Shown piece after piece: positions 54,099 to 62,072 of a DNA stretch of 64,000 nucleotides. Each line of letters opens with the position of its first letter. The stretch's first letter is position 1. Location: positions 1 through 64,000 of the forward strand of contig CAJXIL010000001.1 in NCBI GenBank assembly GCA_913054455.1. Direction: 5' to 3'. This DNA comes from an uncultured Roseobacter sp. GTDB taxonomy: Bacteria > Pseudomonadota > Alphaproteobacteria > Rhodobacterales > Rhodobacteraceae. The notes under the pieces were generated by a model, which was given only the letters and a program-made list of their open reading frames with translations, was not told the DNA's origin and ran no database searches. The translations under genes and the position numbers were made by a program.

Positions 54099-55129
54099 CG
54101 TTGACACTGCGCAATATCGCCAAGACCTTTGCTGGCGGAACCCGTGCCCTTTTGCCCACCGACTTAGAGATCAACAAGGGCGAGATTGTCTCGCTCTTAG
54201 GCCCGTCGGGCTGCGGAAAATCGACGCTTCTGCGCATCATTGCCGGGCTTGAAACGGCCGACCCAGGGGCTGCGATCCATTTTGACGGCGAGGATGTAAC
54301 CGCGCAACCAGTGGAAAGCCGCAAGGTTGGCATGGTGTTCCAGTCCTATGCGCTGTTTCCCAACATGTCGGTGCGTGGCAATATCGCCTATGGGCTGAAG
54401 ATGCAAAAGCTGCCCAAATCCGAAATCAAAGCGCGTTTGGATGAGGTTATCACCCTGTGTCAGCTTGAAAAATACGTGTCCCAGCCCATCGCATCCTTGT
54501 CAGGTGGGCAACGCCAGCGGGTTGCTTTGGCCCGCGCCTTTGCACCGCGCCCACGGCTCTTGCTGCTGGATGAACCGCTCTCGGCGCTTGATGCCGCGCT
54601 GCGAACCCAATTGCGCGATGAATTGGCACAGCTGCTGCGTAACTTTGGCATTACCGCAATTTTCGTGACCCATGACCAGAATGAAGCAATGGCCATCGCT
54701 GATCGCGTCGCTGTGATGTCCCATGGCAAAGTCGCGCAGATCGGCACACCGGAAGCGCTCTATCGCAATCCGGATACCGCCTTCGTCGCCAGGTTCGTTG
54801 GGGATGCCCAGCCACTTGTTGGCCAGATCGAAGGCAATATGCTCTATCTCGAGGGCGGAACACTGCCACTGCCGAGAGCGGCAGAGGGGCATCAGGCCTT
54901 CGTGCGCGCCGAGGATATCCGCCTTGAACCGCAAGGGCCGCTTTGTGCCAGGGTCGAAGCGGTTACCTTCCTGGGCGCCCACTACCGTATTGCGCTTACT
55001 GGCGCGGCAAAGGAGACGCTGTTTGCCCTATATGGCGGGCTAAATGCCCCCAATCCTGGCGACACCGTGCGCCTTGCCATCGCGCCTCAATCGATCCTCA
55101 CCCTGCCAGCTGATAAAGAAGCCGCATAG
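54095..55129 (+). CDS. ABC transporter ATPase (spermidine/phosphonate/iron family)
   Basis: This is a 344-residue ATPase. Walker A is GPSGCGKST (near residue 38), the Q-loop is VFQSYALFPNMSV, the signature is LSGGQRQR, Walker B is LLLLDEPLSALD and the switch histidine is in VTHDQNEA. The C-terminal 110 residues form a TOBE-type regulatory domain. The start at 54095 overlaps the permease stop. Its stop is directly followed by the phosphodiesterase ATG. The subfamily is PotA/PhnT/FbpC-like, in line with the binding protein. Confidence 0.93.
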   Translation: MTLTLRNIAKTFAGGTRALLPTDLEINKGEIVSLLGPSGCGKSTLLRIIAGLETADPGAAIHFDGEDVTAQPVESRKVGMVFQSYALFPNMSVRGNIAYGLKMQKLPKSEIKARLDEVITLCQLEKYVSQPIASLSGGQRQRVALARAFAPRPRLLLLDEPLSALDAALRTQLRDELAQLLRNFGITAIFVTHDQNEAMAIADRVAVMSHGKVAQIGTPEALYRNPDTAFVARFVGDAQPLVGQIEGNMLYLEGGTLPLPRAAEGHQAFVRAEDIRLEPQGPLCARVEAVTFLGAHYRIALTGAAKETLFALYGGLNAPNPGDTVRLAIAPQSILTLPADKEAA

Positions 55130-55948
55130 ATGCCCCGCTTTGTTCAAATCACCGACACCCACATCGTCGCCAAAGATGCCCTTGTCTGTGGCCAGTCTGA
55201 TTCCTCCAAGGCACTGGAAGCTGCCATCACGACACTCAATACTAAATTGCCTGTGCTGGGAGAGGTTGATTGCGTGATTGTGACGGGGGACCTGACGGAC
55301 CATGGCACGCCGCAAGAATACGCGCAGTTTACCGCGATCATGGCGGGTCTCAAATTGCCTTGGCTTGCAGTTCCGGGCAATCACGATCAGCGTGAGGCAA
55401 TGCGTACAAGTCTTTCGGCTGCATCCTGGATGCCGCGATCCGGCCCCATCCAATGGCACCACGATTTAGGTGCATTTTCATTGATCGGTCTCGATACGCT
55501 GTTGGAAGGCGCCCATCACGGCGAGCTTTGCAAGGAAGGGTTTGCCTTCTTGGACGCAACTCTGACTGCGATTGGAACGCAGCCCGTGATCATCGCGACC
55601 CATCACCCCTGGATGCACTCTGGTATTGCAGCCATGGATGCTGACAATCTGCGAAACGGCGCGGCGCTGATGGACCGTTTGGAAGCGCACCCTGGTCCCG
55701 TGCGCATGATTTCGGGACATGTCCACCGCGCGCTGACCACACAAATCGGACGCGTGACCTGCCAGGTGGCCCCCGCAACCTGCCATGCGGTAGATATCGA
55801 CCATCGCCCAGGAGTTTCAAACGGGTTGATCTTGGAACCCGGCGCAGTGACCATTCACAGCTGGCTCACCACGCCAGAACCCTGCCTGGTCTCTGATATT
55901 ATCCCAACTGGCGTGTTCGCTGGCCCCTGGCCGTTTAGTGATGGCTGA
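55130..55948 (+). CDS. Calcineurin-type phosphodiesterase (GpdQ/CpdA-like)
   Basis: This is a 272-residue metallophosphoesterase of the class III phosphodiesterase group, which includes the glycerophosphodiesterase GpdQ and the cAMP phosphodiesterase CpdA. Metal motifs are in order: ITDTHI (D8, H11), VTGDLTDHG, VPGNHDQ, TTHHP-like ATHHPWMHSG, and ISGHVHRAL. There is no signal peptide, so it acts in the cytoplasm. It starts at the base after the ABC ATPase stop, which argues strongly that it hydrolyses the imported compound. A cAMP role cannot be excluded. Confidence 0.88.
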   Translation: MPRFVQITDTHIVAKDALVCGQSDSSKALEAAITTLNTKLPVLGEVDCVIVTGDLTDHGTPQEYAQFTAIMAGLKLPWLAVPGNHDQREAMRTSLSAASWMPRSGPIQWHHDLGAFSLIGLDTLLEGAHHGELCKEGFAFLDATLTAIGTQPVIIATHHPWMHSGIAAMDADNLRNGAALMDRLEAHPGPVRMISGHVHRALTTQIGRVTCQVAPATCHAVDIDHRPGVSNGLILEPGAVTIHSWLTTPEPCLVSDIIPTGVFAGPWPFSDG

Positions 55949-56003
55949 AGCCGTGCTAACCTAGACCTAGGTTGGGCTAACCACCGCATTTTTTAGCGTA
56001 CCT

Positions 56004-56030
56004 TGTCACAAAGGCTCTCATCCAACCGTC
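56004..56030 (+). promoter_or_regulatory. ECF41-type sigma factor promoter
   Basis: TGTCACA (56004-56010) and CGTC (56027-56030) are separated by exactly 16 bases, the published promoter signature of ECF41 sigma factors. It lies 30 bases before the three-gene operon that encodes an ECF41 factor, so the operon is very probably autoregulated. Confidence 0.85.
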
Positions 56031-56060
56031 ATATCTCTGAAACTCGAATTTGGAGGGATG

Positions 56061-56447
56061 ATGCGAAACTTGTTAATGATCGGGATTGGGGGGCTCTCAG
56101 TAATGACTGCCGCCTATATGTGGACCGCCACCCAGCACTGGTATGACACTATTCCGGGGGTCAGTCTTACCGGCCCGTTGAACTCCCACTTTGCGAAGGA
56201 TGTCGCGCTAGCCTATCTGACAAGCGGGGTCGCGTTGATCTGGGCTGGGGTAAAACAGGATAGATATATTGGCCTGTTTGGCGCTGCTTGGTTGGCGTTA
56301 CATGCTCTGTTTCACATCTGGATCTGGGTCCATCGGGGCGCGCCTGTAGACTTAGTTGCGCTTATCAACCTTACAGGTATTCAATTGCCTGCCTTTATTG
56401 GCCTTGCCTCGGCGATCAGCCTGACTTCGGAAAAGGTGAAAACATGA
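56061..56447 (+). CDS. Small four-helix membrane protein of the ECF41 operon
   Basis: This is a 128-residue protein with four hydrophobic segments: LLMIGIGGLSVMTAAYMW, VALAYLTSGVALIWAGV, YIGLFGAAWLALHALFHIW and LPAFIGLASAISL. I do not recognise the family with certainty. A pair of ATGs occurs at 56058 and 56061; GGAGG at 56052-56056 suits the second. Its stop overlaps the start of the AhpD-like gene by 4 bases. Being first under an ECF41 promoter, it may be a membrane component in the redox role of the operon. Confidence 0.75.
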   Translation: MRNLLMIGIGGLSVMTAAYMWTATQHWYDTIPGVSLTGPLNSHFAKDVALAYLTSGVALIWAGVKQDRYIGLFGAAWLALHALFHIWIWVHRGAPVDLVALINLTGIQLPAFIGLASAISLTSEKVKT

Positions 56448-56986
56448 TCCTTAGACTTCTCAAAGCAGGCATTCGGCGGTTCGGATCGCGTTACAATTAC
56501 GATACAACCTATATGACCCATGTTGCAGACATCTCAACATCGGCAGGACTTCGACTATCTATGCTATCGACCTATAGCCAGTTCCGTGGCCCGCAAAAGG
56601 CCCAGAACGTCTGGGCCGGCGCCATGCTTGCATCGACACGGGAAGGAGACTGTGGGCCATGTGTGCAACTGATTGTTGATATGGCGTTGGAGGCCGGAGT
56701 TCCGACCGACCAAATCGCTCGTTGCCTCACGGGCCATGCGAAATCGGCCGGGGAAGTTGGCTTAGGATTCAGATTTTCCCATGCTGCCATTTCTGACTCT
56801 CCAGAATTGGAAAGCCTGCGCAGGGAGATTGAAACACGCTTTGGCGAAACAGCCGTCGTTGCGGCGTCATTTGCGGCTTCTAGCGGACGCATATACCCAG
56901 TGTTGAAACGAGGCCTGGGCTTCGGTCATGCTTGCAGTCTTGTGACGATCGAAGACGAACCAGTAAAGGTCCTGCACCAAACATGA
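56444..56986 (+). CDS. AhpD-like / carboxymuconolactone decarboxylase-fold protein
   Basis: This is a 180-residue helical protein. The redox motif C70-G-P-C73 in EGDCGPCVQLIVDMALEAG (core GDCGPCVQLIVDM), followed by a helix with GVPTDQIARCL, is typical of AhpD/CMD-fold peroxidase-like proteins. Genes of this fold are the classic neighbours of ECF41 sigma factors. It overlaps both neighbours by 4 bases (ATGA). The AhpD family's usual histidine after the second cysteine is here Val-Gln, so strict peroxidase activity is uncertain. Confidence 0.85.
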   Translation: MILRLLKAGIRRFGSRYNYDTTYMTHVADISTSAGLRLSMLSTYSQFRGPQKAQNVWAGAMLASTREGDCGPCVQLIVDMALEAGVPTDQIARCLTGHAKSAGEVGLGFRFSHAAISDSPELESLRREIETRFGETAVVAASFAASSGRIYPVLKRGLGFGHACSLVTIEDEPVKVLHQT

Positions 56987-57858
56987 ACATCTCGGTTGAA
57001 ATATTTGAAGCGGAGCGAACCAAGCTGATTTCGCTTTGCTATCGCATGCTGGGCGAACGTGCGCGTGCGGAGGATGTGGTACAGGATACCTGGCTGAAAT
57101 GGGCGGTGGCGGACAGAGGTCAGATTGACAACCCAGCGGCTTGGCTGCGCCGGGTTGCCACGAACATCGCGATAGACACCCTGCGCAGCGCGCATCACCA
57201 ACGCGAGGTATATGTAGGTCCCTGGCTTCCCGAGCCTCTCATTCAATCAGAGACGCTAGAGCCAAGGCACCCGTTTGAGCTTGCCCAGGAATGCGAATTG
57301 GCCCTGTTGTGGGCCATGGAACGTCTCACCGAAAGAGAACGCGCAGCGTTTATTCTTCGGGAGGCGTTTGATGCCAGCTACGCGGAAATCGCTGACACGC
57401 TGGGCACAACGGAAGCCAGCTGCCGTCAACTTGTCAGTCGCTCTCAGAAGAAGTTACAAGACTCCGGACCTCGCTTCGATGCGACACCAGAGGAAGTATC
57501 TGATTTGAGTCAGCGCTTCTTCATGGCGATCATGGCGGAAGATTTTGACACAGCCCTCTCTCTCTTGAGCCCCAGCTCAATTGCGTTGTCAGATGGTGGC
57601 GCCAAAAGACGCGCAGCCCGGCGCCCGCTCGTGGGTGGGAGCGAGATCCTTCAAGTGTTCCGTGCTTTGTATGAGAAAGCACGGAACGAGCCGGGTTGGA
57701 CGACACAAATATCAACGGTGAATTCCAAGCCCGCGTTTCTGCGCTACCAATTCGGACAGTTGGATTCCATCACGACACTCGCCCCAGATTACCACGGGAA
57801 AATTGCCTGGCTATATATCATGCGAAATCCAGACAAAATCCAAGAAACCCTACATTAG
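56983..57858 (+). CDS. ECF41-family RNA polymerase sigma factor
   Basis: This is a 291-residue extracytoplasmic-function sigma factor with a long C-terminal extension. Region 2 is LCYRMLGERARAEDVVQDTW and region 4 is LTERERAAFILREAFDASYAEIA (core SYAEIADTLGTTEASCRQL). The linker carries WLPEPL, a hallmark of ECF41. The extension from about residue 165 is a SnoaL-like domain with DGGAKRRAARRP at the place of the group's DGGGK motif. ECF41 factors lack a classical anti-sigma factor and are controlled by this extension. It is the last of three coupled genes. Confidence 0.93.
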   Translation: MNISVEIFEAERTKLISLCYRMLGERARAEDVVQDTWLKWAVADRGQIDNPAAWLRRVATNIAIDTLRSAHHQREVYVGPWLPEPLIQSETLEPRHPFELAQECELALLWAMERLTERERAAFILREAFDASYAEIADTLGTTEASCRQLVSRSQKKLQDSGPRFDATPEEVSDLSQRFFMAIMAEDFDTALSLLSPSSIALSDGGAKRRAARRPLVGGSEILQVFRALYEKARNEPGWTTQISTVNSKPAFLRYQFGQLDSITTLAPDYHGKIAWLYIMRNPDKIQETLH

Positions 57859-58180
57859 TGATGACCTATTGGCAGTCATATGCTGAAAAAGAAAAACCAG
57901 TCAGTATGCGCTCATAGATTTCCTGCGGCACCGCAGCGCCTTGGCCCTTCATCAGGGTGCAGACAGATAGGTTATGAGGGAGAGTTCGCAGCAAAAATGC
58001 GAGGCCTATTCAGACCGAAGGTCCTCTGCGCATACCCCCATTGCTCTTAAAAGTACTATGGTAGGCAAGGCAGGAGGCGACCTTGTTTGCCAAAGTGTCG
58101 CAATTGAGCCTGCATATTATGTGCGCGCACTGCACGGTTTTGGGCATGCTTCAAATGCGCTCGGGGAGGGGCTAGCATAA
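57859..58180. other. Intergenic region before the BCCT transporter gene
   Basis: About 320 bases follow the sigma factor gene. A 68-codon frame ends directly at the transporter start but lacks a ribosome binding site and any motif, so I do not call it. I see no terminator hairpin with a T run and no clear operator. A purine-rich GGGAGGGG (about 58159-58166) lies upstream of the transporter ATG. Confidence 0.45.
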
Positions 58181-59998
58181 ATGAAACAGCCATTTACTGA
58201 TCTTGAAATAAAAAAAGCCGGTTCAGGTTTCTACGAAGGGCACAGCGTCGAAATCGCTCTGCTGAGCAAAGGTATTATCGTCGCTCTGGTGATTTGGGCT
58301 TTGATCTGGCCCGCAAATGCCAATGGTGTTCTAGGGAGCCTGAATTGGCGAATTCTTGAAGATTTTAATGCATTCTACATCATCATAGTTGGCTTCTTTG
58401 CGTTCTTTTTGCTGGTCGTTGCAGCCCTGCCGCAGACAGGAAAGCGGGTCATGGGCAGAAATGGGGAAGCCCCTGAATTTTCAAACTTTTCATGGTTTTC
58501 AATGATGTTCGGGGCAGGTCTGGGCGTTGGCCTGATGGTATTTGCGACTGCAGAGCCCTTGGGTCTTTGGGGGTCAAACCCCTTGGTCGTTTCCGGTGCC
58601 GTCGAAGGCAATACAACCGAGGCGCTCCAATCAGGCTACCGCTATACCTTCTTGCACTACGGTTTTCATGCCTGGGCCATTTATGTGGTGACGGGGCTGT
58701 CACTGGCCTACTATGCCTATACACGCGATATGCCACTCACCATTCGTTCTGCTTTGACTCCATTGTTTGGCAAATGGGTCAACGGCATACTGGGACATGT
58801 CGTTGATGTCTTGGGCGTTGTTGCAACCATTCTTGGTGTTTCGGTGACGATTGGGTTTGGTGTCAGCCAGTTCATTGACGGGGTTTATGCAATTACTGGC
58901 ATGGAATGGATGATGGACATGACCGGAGATGCGCCAGCGCCGGGAACAGTTGGGCTGATTGCAGGCCTCGTTGTCATCATGGGCCTGTCTATCATATCCG
59001 CGGTTTCAGGTGTCGGTCGCGGCGTAAAATACCTTTCAAACCTGAACTTGGTTCTGTCGGTCATACTGCTGTTGACCTTCGTGGTGTTCGGCTCGTTCCT
59101 GTTCGCCATGACGACCTATGCGAGCGCCTTTGTAGACTATGTCTTGAACTTTGCCTCGCTCAGCTTTGGGGCCTATGGCCCGCAATCGGCAGACGCATTT
59201 GCGGCGGCCTTGCCTGAGGCAGCAAAGCCTTTGGCCGGTGAACTTAAGGCCGGTGCCACCAATGCTTGGGGATCTTACGATGGGTTTGTTGGCGGACTGA
59301 CAGGCGCCGCGGCTGAGCTTCCAGCGGAAACCCTGGCTGTGGTGTATGAGGCTGGCAATGAGGGGCGTCAGTTTGGTTGGCAGGCTGGCTGGACAACCTT
59401 TTACTGGGCTTGGTGGATCGCCTTTTCACCCTTTGTCGGTCTGTTTCTTGCACGGATCTCCAGAGGGCGCACCGTGCGTGAATTCATTATAGGCTGCGTC
59501 TTTGCACCTGCGATGGTTTGCTTCGCATGGATGACCATTCTGGGCGGCACCGCCATTGATCTTGAACTGACTGGAGCCGCCGAAGGCGTCATAATCGGCG
59601 CCTCAAACACATCCAAGCTTTTTGTTACCCTCGGCGAAATGATCTCAGGCGGCTTTCTGTCTGGCATCACCATCATGTGCGTGGTCTTAATCATGACGTT
59701 CCTGGTGACATCAGCGGATTCAGGCATCCTGGTGATGAATACGATCATGTCAGGTGGCGAGCAGGATACAGGCATCAAACATCGCATCGTTTGGGGGGTT
59801 TTGCTGACGTTTGTAATCGGCGCGCTTCTCATCGCTGGCAAGACCAACGGTGGAGCCGACCCCATGGAGGCCTTGAAAAGTGCAATGATTATTGGGGCGC
59901 TGCCATTCACCGTCGTAATGGGTTTAATGTGTCTCGCGTTGGTCAAAGCGCTGTTCCGGGACGGAAAACGAGAGGCTCTTTCAACGCCTTCGAACTAA
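58181..59998 (+). CDS. BCCT-family betaine/choline/carnitine-type transporter
   Basis: This is a 605-residue membrane protein with about twelve helices. Family landmarks are GAGLGVGLMVFATAEPLG for the glycine-rich betaine-site helix, GWTTFYWAWWIAFSPFVG and LARISRGRTVREF. These proteins import quaternary or sulfonium compounds such as glycine betaine, choline, carnitine or DMSP with sodium or protons. An unusually long segment (about residues 340-400, Ala/Glu-rich) lies in the middle loop. It precedes the mde genes, so a sulfur-containing substrate is possible. A strong terminator follows. Confidence 0.93.
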   Translation: MKQPFTDLEIKKAGSGFYEGHSVEIALLSKGIIVALVIWALIWPANANGVLGSLNWRILEDFNAFYIIIVGFFAFFLLVVAALPQTGKRVMGRNGEAPEFSNFSWFSMMFGAGLGVGLMVFATAEPLGLWGSNPLVVSGAVEGNTTEALQSGYRYTFLHYGFHAWAIYVVTGLSLAYYAYTRDMPLTIRSALTPLFGKWVNGILGHVVDVLGVVATILGVSVTIGFGVSQFIDGVYAITGMEWMMDMTGDAPAPGTVGLIAGLVVIMGLSIISAVSGVGRGVKYLSNLNLVLSVILLLTFVVFGSFLFAMTTYASAFVDYVLNFASLSFGAYGPQSADAFAAALPEAAKPLAGELKAGATNAWGSYDGFVGGLTGAAAELPAETLAVVYEAGNEGRQFGWQAGWTTFYWAWWIAFSPFVGLFLARISRGRTVREFIIGCVFAPAMVCFAWMTILGGTAIDLELTGAAEGVIIGASNTSKLFVTLGEMISGGFLSGITIMCVVLIMTFLVTSADSGILVMNTIMSGGEQDTGIKHRIVWGVLLTFVIGALLIAGKTNGGADPMEALKSAMIIGALPFTVVMGLMCLALVKALFRDGKREALSTPSN

Positions 59999-60022
59999 AA
60001 TAGACATCACTACAGGTAGAGG

Positions 60023-60049
60023 AGAGGCGTCATTTGTGGCGCCTCTTTT
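60023..60049 (+). terminator. Terminator after the BCCT gene
   Basis: AGAGGCG (60023-60029) and CGCCTCT (60040-60046) form a perfect 7-base stem with a 10-base loop, followed by TTT and more pyrimidines. It lies 24 bases after the BCCT stop codon. Confidence 0.8.
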
Positions 60050-60167
60050 CTGCGTTTCGGTTCATCTACGGTTCCTGCCAATTGCGCACAGGGGCTGCAA
60101 AATGCGAAATGTCGCCGCCGTCGGCCTCCCAGGGATCGAGGGAAAGGATTAAGCGGCAAACAAGACA

Positions 60168-60635
60168 TCAAACATCAGGAAATACAGGCGTGTTTTTGAC
60201 GATGTTGTAACAAAGGCTGCTGTCGATAGAGGCGATACCGCCAATTGCATGTAGCCGATTGCGAATAAAGTCATCGTAACCATCGAGGTCTTTGACCAGG
60301 ACATGCAGCAAATAGTCCTGCCCTCCCGTCAACAAATAGCAGACCAGAATTTCGTCGATCAGTTTGATGCGGCTTTCGAAATGTGAAACGCACTCTTTGG
60401 TGTGCCGCTCCAGACGGATAGAGATAAAGGCCATCATCGAAAGGCCATACTGTTTGGGGTCTATGTCGGCATTGTAACCCCGGATAACGCCACTCTCCTC
60501 GAGTATCCGTAACCGTCGCAAACAGGGGGAAGGAGACAAGTTAACCTCCTCAGCAAGTGCGTGATTGGTGATGCGCCCATTGCGTTGCAACGCCTGGAGA
60601 ATTTGGCGGTCCTTCGCATCCAACTTTGTATTCAT
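60168..60635 (-). CDS. mdeR: Lrp/AsnC-family regulator of methionine gamma-lyase (MdeR-like)
   Basis: This is a 155-residue Lrp/AsnC regulator. The helix-turn-helix is ITNHALAEEVNLSPSPCLRR and the RAM domain contains EILVCYLLTGGQDYLLHVLV. It is divergent from the methionine gamma-lyase gene across about 200 bases. In Pseudomonas putida the Lrp-type regulator MdeR is divergent from mdeA-mdeB and activates them, the same arrangement as here. I chose ATG 60635 with GGAGA upstream; a frame start at 60716 would add a poorly conserved 27-residue lead. Confidence 0.9.
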   Translation of the reverse strand: MNTKLDAKDRQILQALQRNGRITNHALAEEVNLSPSPCLRRLRILEESGVIRGYNADIDPKQYGLSMMAFISIRLERHTKECVSHFESRIKLIDEILVCYLLTGGQDYLLHVLVKDLDGYDDFIRNRLHAIGGIASIDSSLCYNIVKNTPVFPDV

Positions 60636-60737
60636 ATCTCTGTCTCCCGGCGGCATGCGCTCACCGAGTAGTAAGGCACGAATCATCCCAAATCTGACGT
60701 TTTCTGGCGTTCTCATTAGATATATAAAAGGGTTTGT

Positions 60738-60760
60738 GAAATCTTCTGCTAAGAAATCTT
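60738..60760. repeat. Direct repeats in the mdeR-mdeA promoter region
   Basis: GAAATCTT occurs at 60738-60745 and again at 60753-60760, a 15-base period, in an AT-rich part of the divergent promoter region. It may be part of the binding site of the Lrp-type regulator. Only two copies are seen. Confidence 0.5.
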
Positions 60761-60837
60761 AATTTTCGAGTGATCTTTGGCAGTTTCATCCAAACATCGT
60801 GCGGGACATTGGACTTCAGTTAACTGGAGACCTCCGC

Positions 60838-62040
60838 ATGACCCGTCTTACCGATGATTTTGCCACCCGTGCCATTCACCATGGCTATGATCCTCAGCAA
60901 AACCAAGGCGCGCTGACGCCACCGCTGCATATGACATCAACCTTTGTTTTTGAAACCGCCGAGGCGGGTGGCGAAATGTTTGCAGGCGAACGTCAGGGGC
61001 ATTTCTATTCGCGTATTTCCAACCCCACCAACGACCTGCTGGAGCAGCGCATTGCATGTCTGGAAGGCGCAGAAGCCGGTCTGGCGCTGGCGTCAGGCAT
61101 GGGTGGCATCACTTCAACGCTTTGGACACTGCTGTCCCCAGGCGATGAGCTGATCATCGACAAGACGCTCTATGGCTGCACCTTTGCCTTTATGCAGCAT
61201 GGGCTGAGCAAGTTTGGCATCACGGTGACGCCTATCGACATGACTGATCCGGTGAATTTGGAGCGCGCTATCAGCGAAAACACCCGTGTTGTCTACTTTG
61301 AAACTCCAGCCAATCCGAACATGCGCCTGGTTGATATTGCCGCTGTATCCGCAATCGCAAAAACCGCCGGTGCAATCGTAGTCGTCGACAATACCTATGC
61401 CACGCCCTTTTTGACCCGGCCATTGGAGCACGGGGCAGATATTGTTGTGCATTCCGCGACCAAATATCTGGGTGGCCACGGAGATCTGGTTGCCGGTTTG
61501 GTCGCCGGTAGTGCCGAGATGATCCAGCAGATCCGCCTGTTTGGTATGAAAGATATGACCGGCGCGGTGATCTCTCCCTTCAACGCCATGTTGGTGCTGC
61601 GCGGCATCAAAACGCTTGCTTTGCGGATGGAGCGCCATTGTCAAAGCGCAATGACTGTTGCCCAGATGCTGGAGGCGCATCCCGCTGTCCGCGAAGTCCA
61701 CTACCCCGGCCTGACCAGCTTTGCGCAACATGATTTGGCGAAACGGCAAATGGATGGCTTTGGGGGCATGATCGCCTTTGAACTGGAAGGCGGCATTGCA
61801 GCGGGCCGCGCCATGATGAACGCCCTGACCATGATTGGGCGGGCAGTCTCATTGGGGGATGCCGAAACGCTGATCCAGCACCCCGCCAGCATGACTCATT
61901 CCACCTACTCTCCCGAAGAACGGGCAGAACACGGCATTAGCGACGGATTGATCCGGCTATCGATCGGATTGGAGGGCGTTGAAGACATACTTGCCGATCT
62001 GAGCTCTGCCTTGCCCGCGCCCCAGACCGCTGCTGCCTAA
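60838..62040 (+). CDS. mdeA: L-methionine gamma-lyase
   Basis: This enzyme cleaves L-methionine to methanethiol, 2-oxobutyrate and ammonia. The 400-residue length fits. Y112 and C114 in TLYGCTFAFMQHG are diagnostic: the cysteine equals C116 of the P. putida enzyme and separates it from cystathionine gamma-lyases. The PLP lysine is K209 in HSATKYLGGHGDLV. I chose ATG 60838 (TGGAGACC upstream) rather than a frame start at 60799. It is also known as megL. It is divergent from the Lrp-type gene and 32 bases before the E1 gene. Confidence 0.95.
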   Translation: MTRLTDDFATRAIHHGYDPQQNQGALTPPLHMTSTFVFETAEAGGEMFAGERQGHFYSRISNPTNDLLEQRIACLEGAEAGLALASGMGGITSTLWTLLSPGDELIIDKTLYGCTFAFMQHGLSKFGITVTPIDMTDPVNLERAISENTRVVYFETPANPNMRLVDIAAVSAIAKTAGAIVVVDNTYATPFLTRPLEHGADIVVHSATKYLGGHGDLVAGLVAGSAEMIQQIRLFGMKDMTGAVISPFNAMLVLRGIKTLALRMERHCQSAMTVAQMLEAHPAVREVHYPGLTSFAQHDLAKRQMDGFGGMIAFELEGGIAAGRAMMNALTMIGRAVSLGDAETLIQHPASMTHSTYSPEERAEHGISDGLIRLSIGLEGVEDILADLSSALPAPQTAAA

Positions 62041-62072
62041 ACAATAAACGACCAAGGAAACAGGAGATGAAC

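Noticed and set aside
57974-58180. 68-codon frame abutting the BCCT gene
   Set aside because: No ribosome binding site, no hydrophobic or domain pattern, composition like non-coding sequence.
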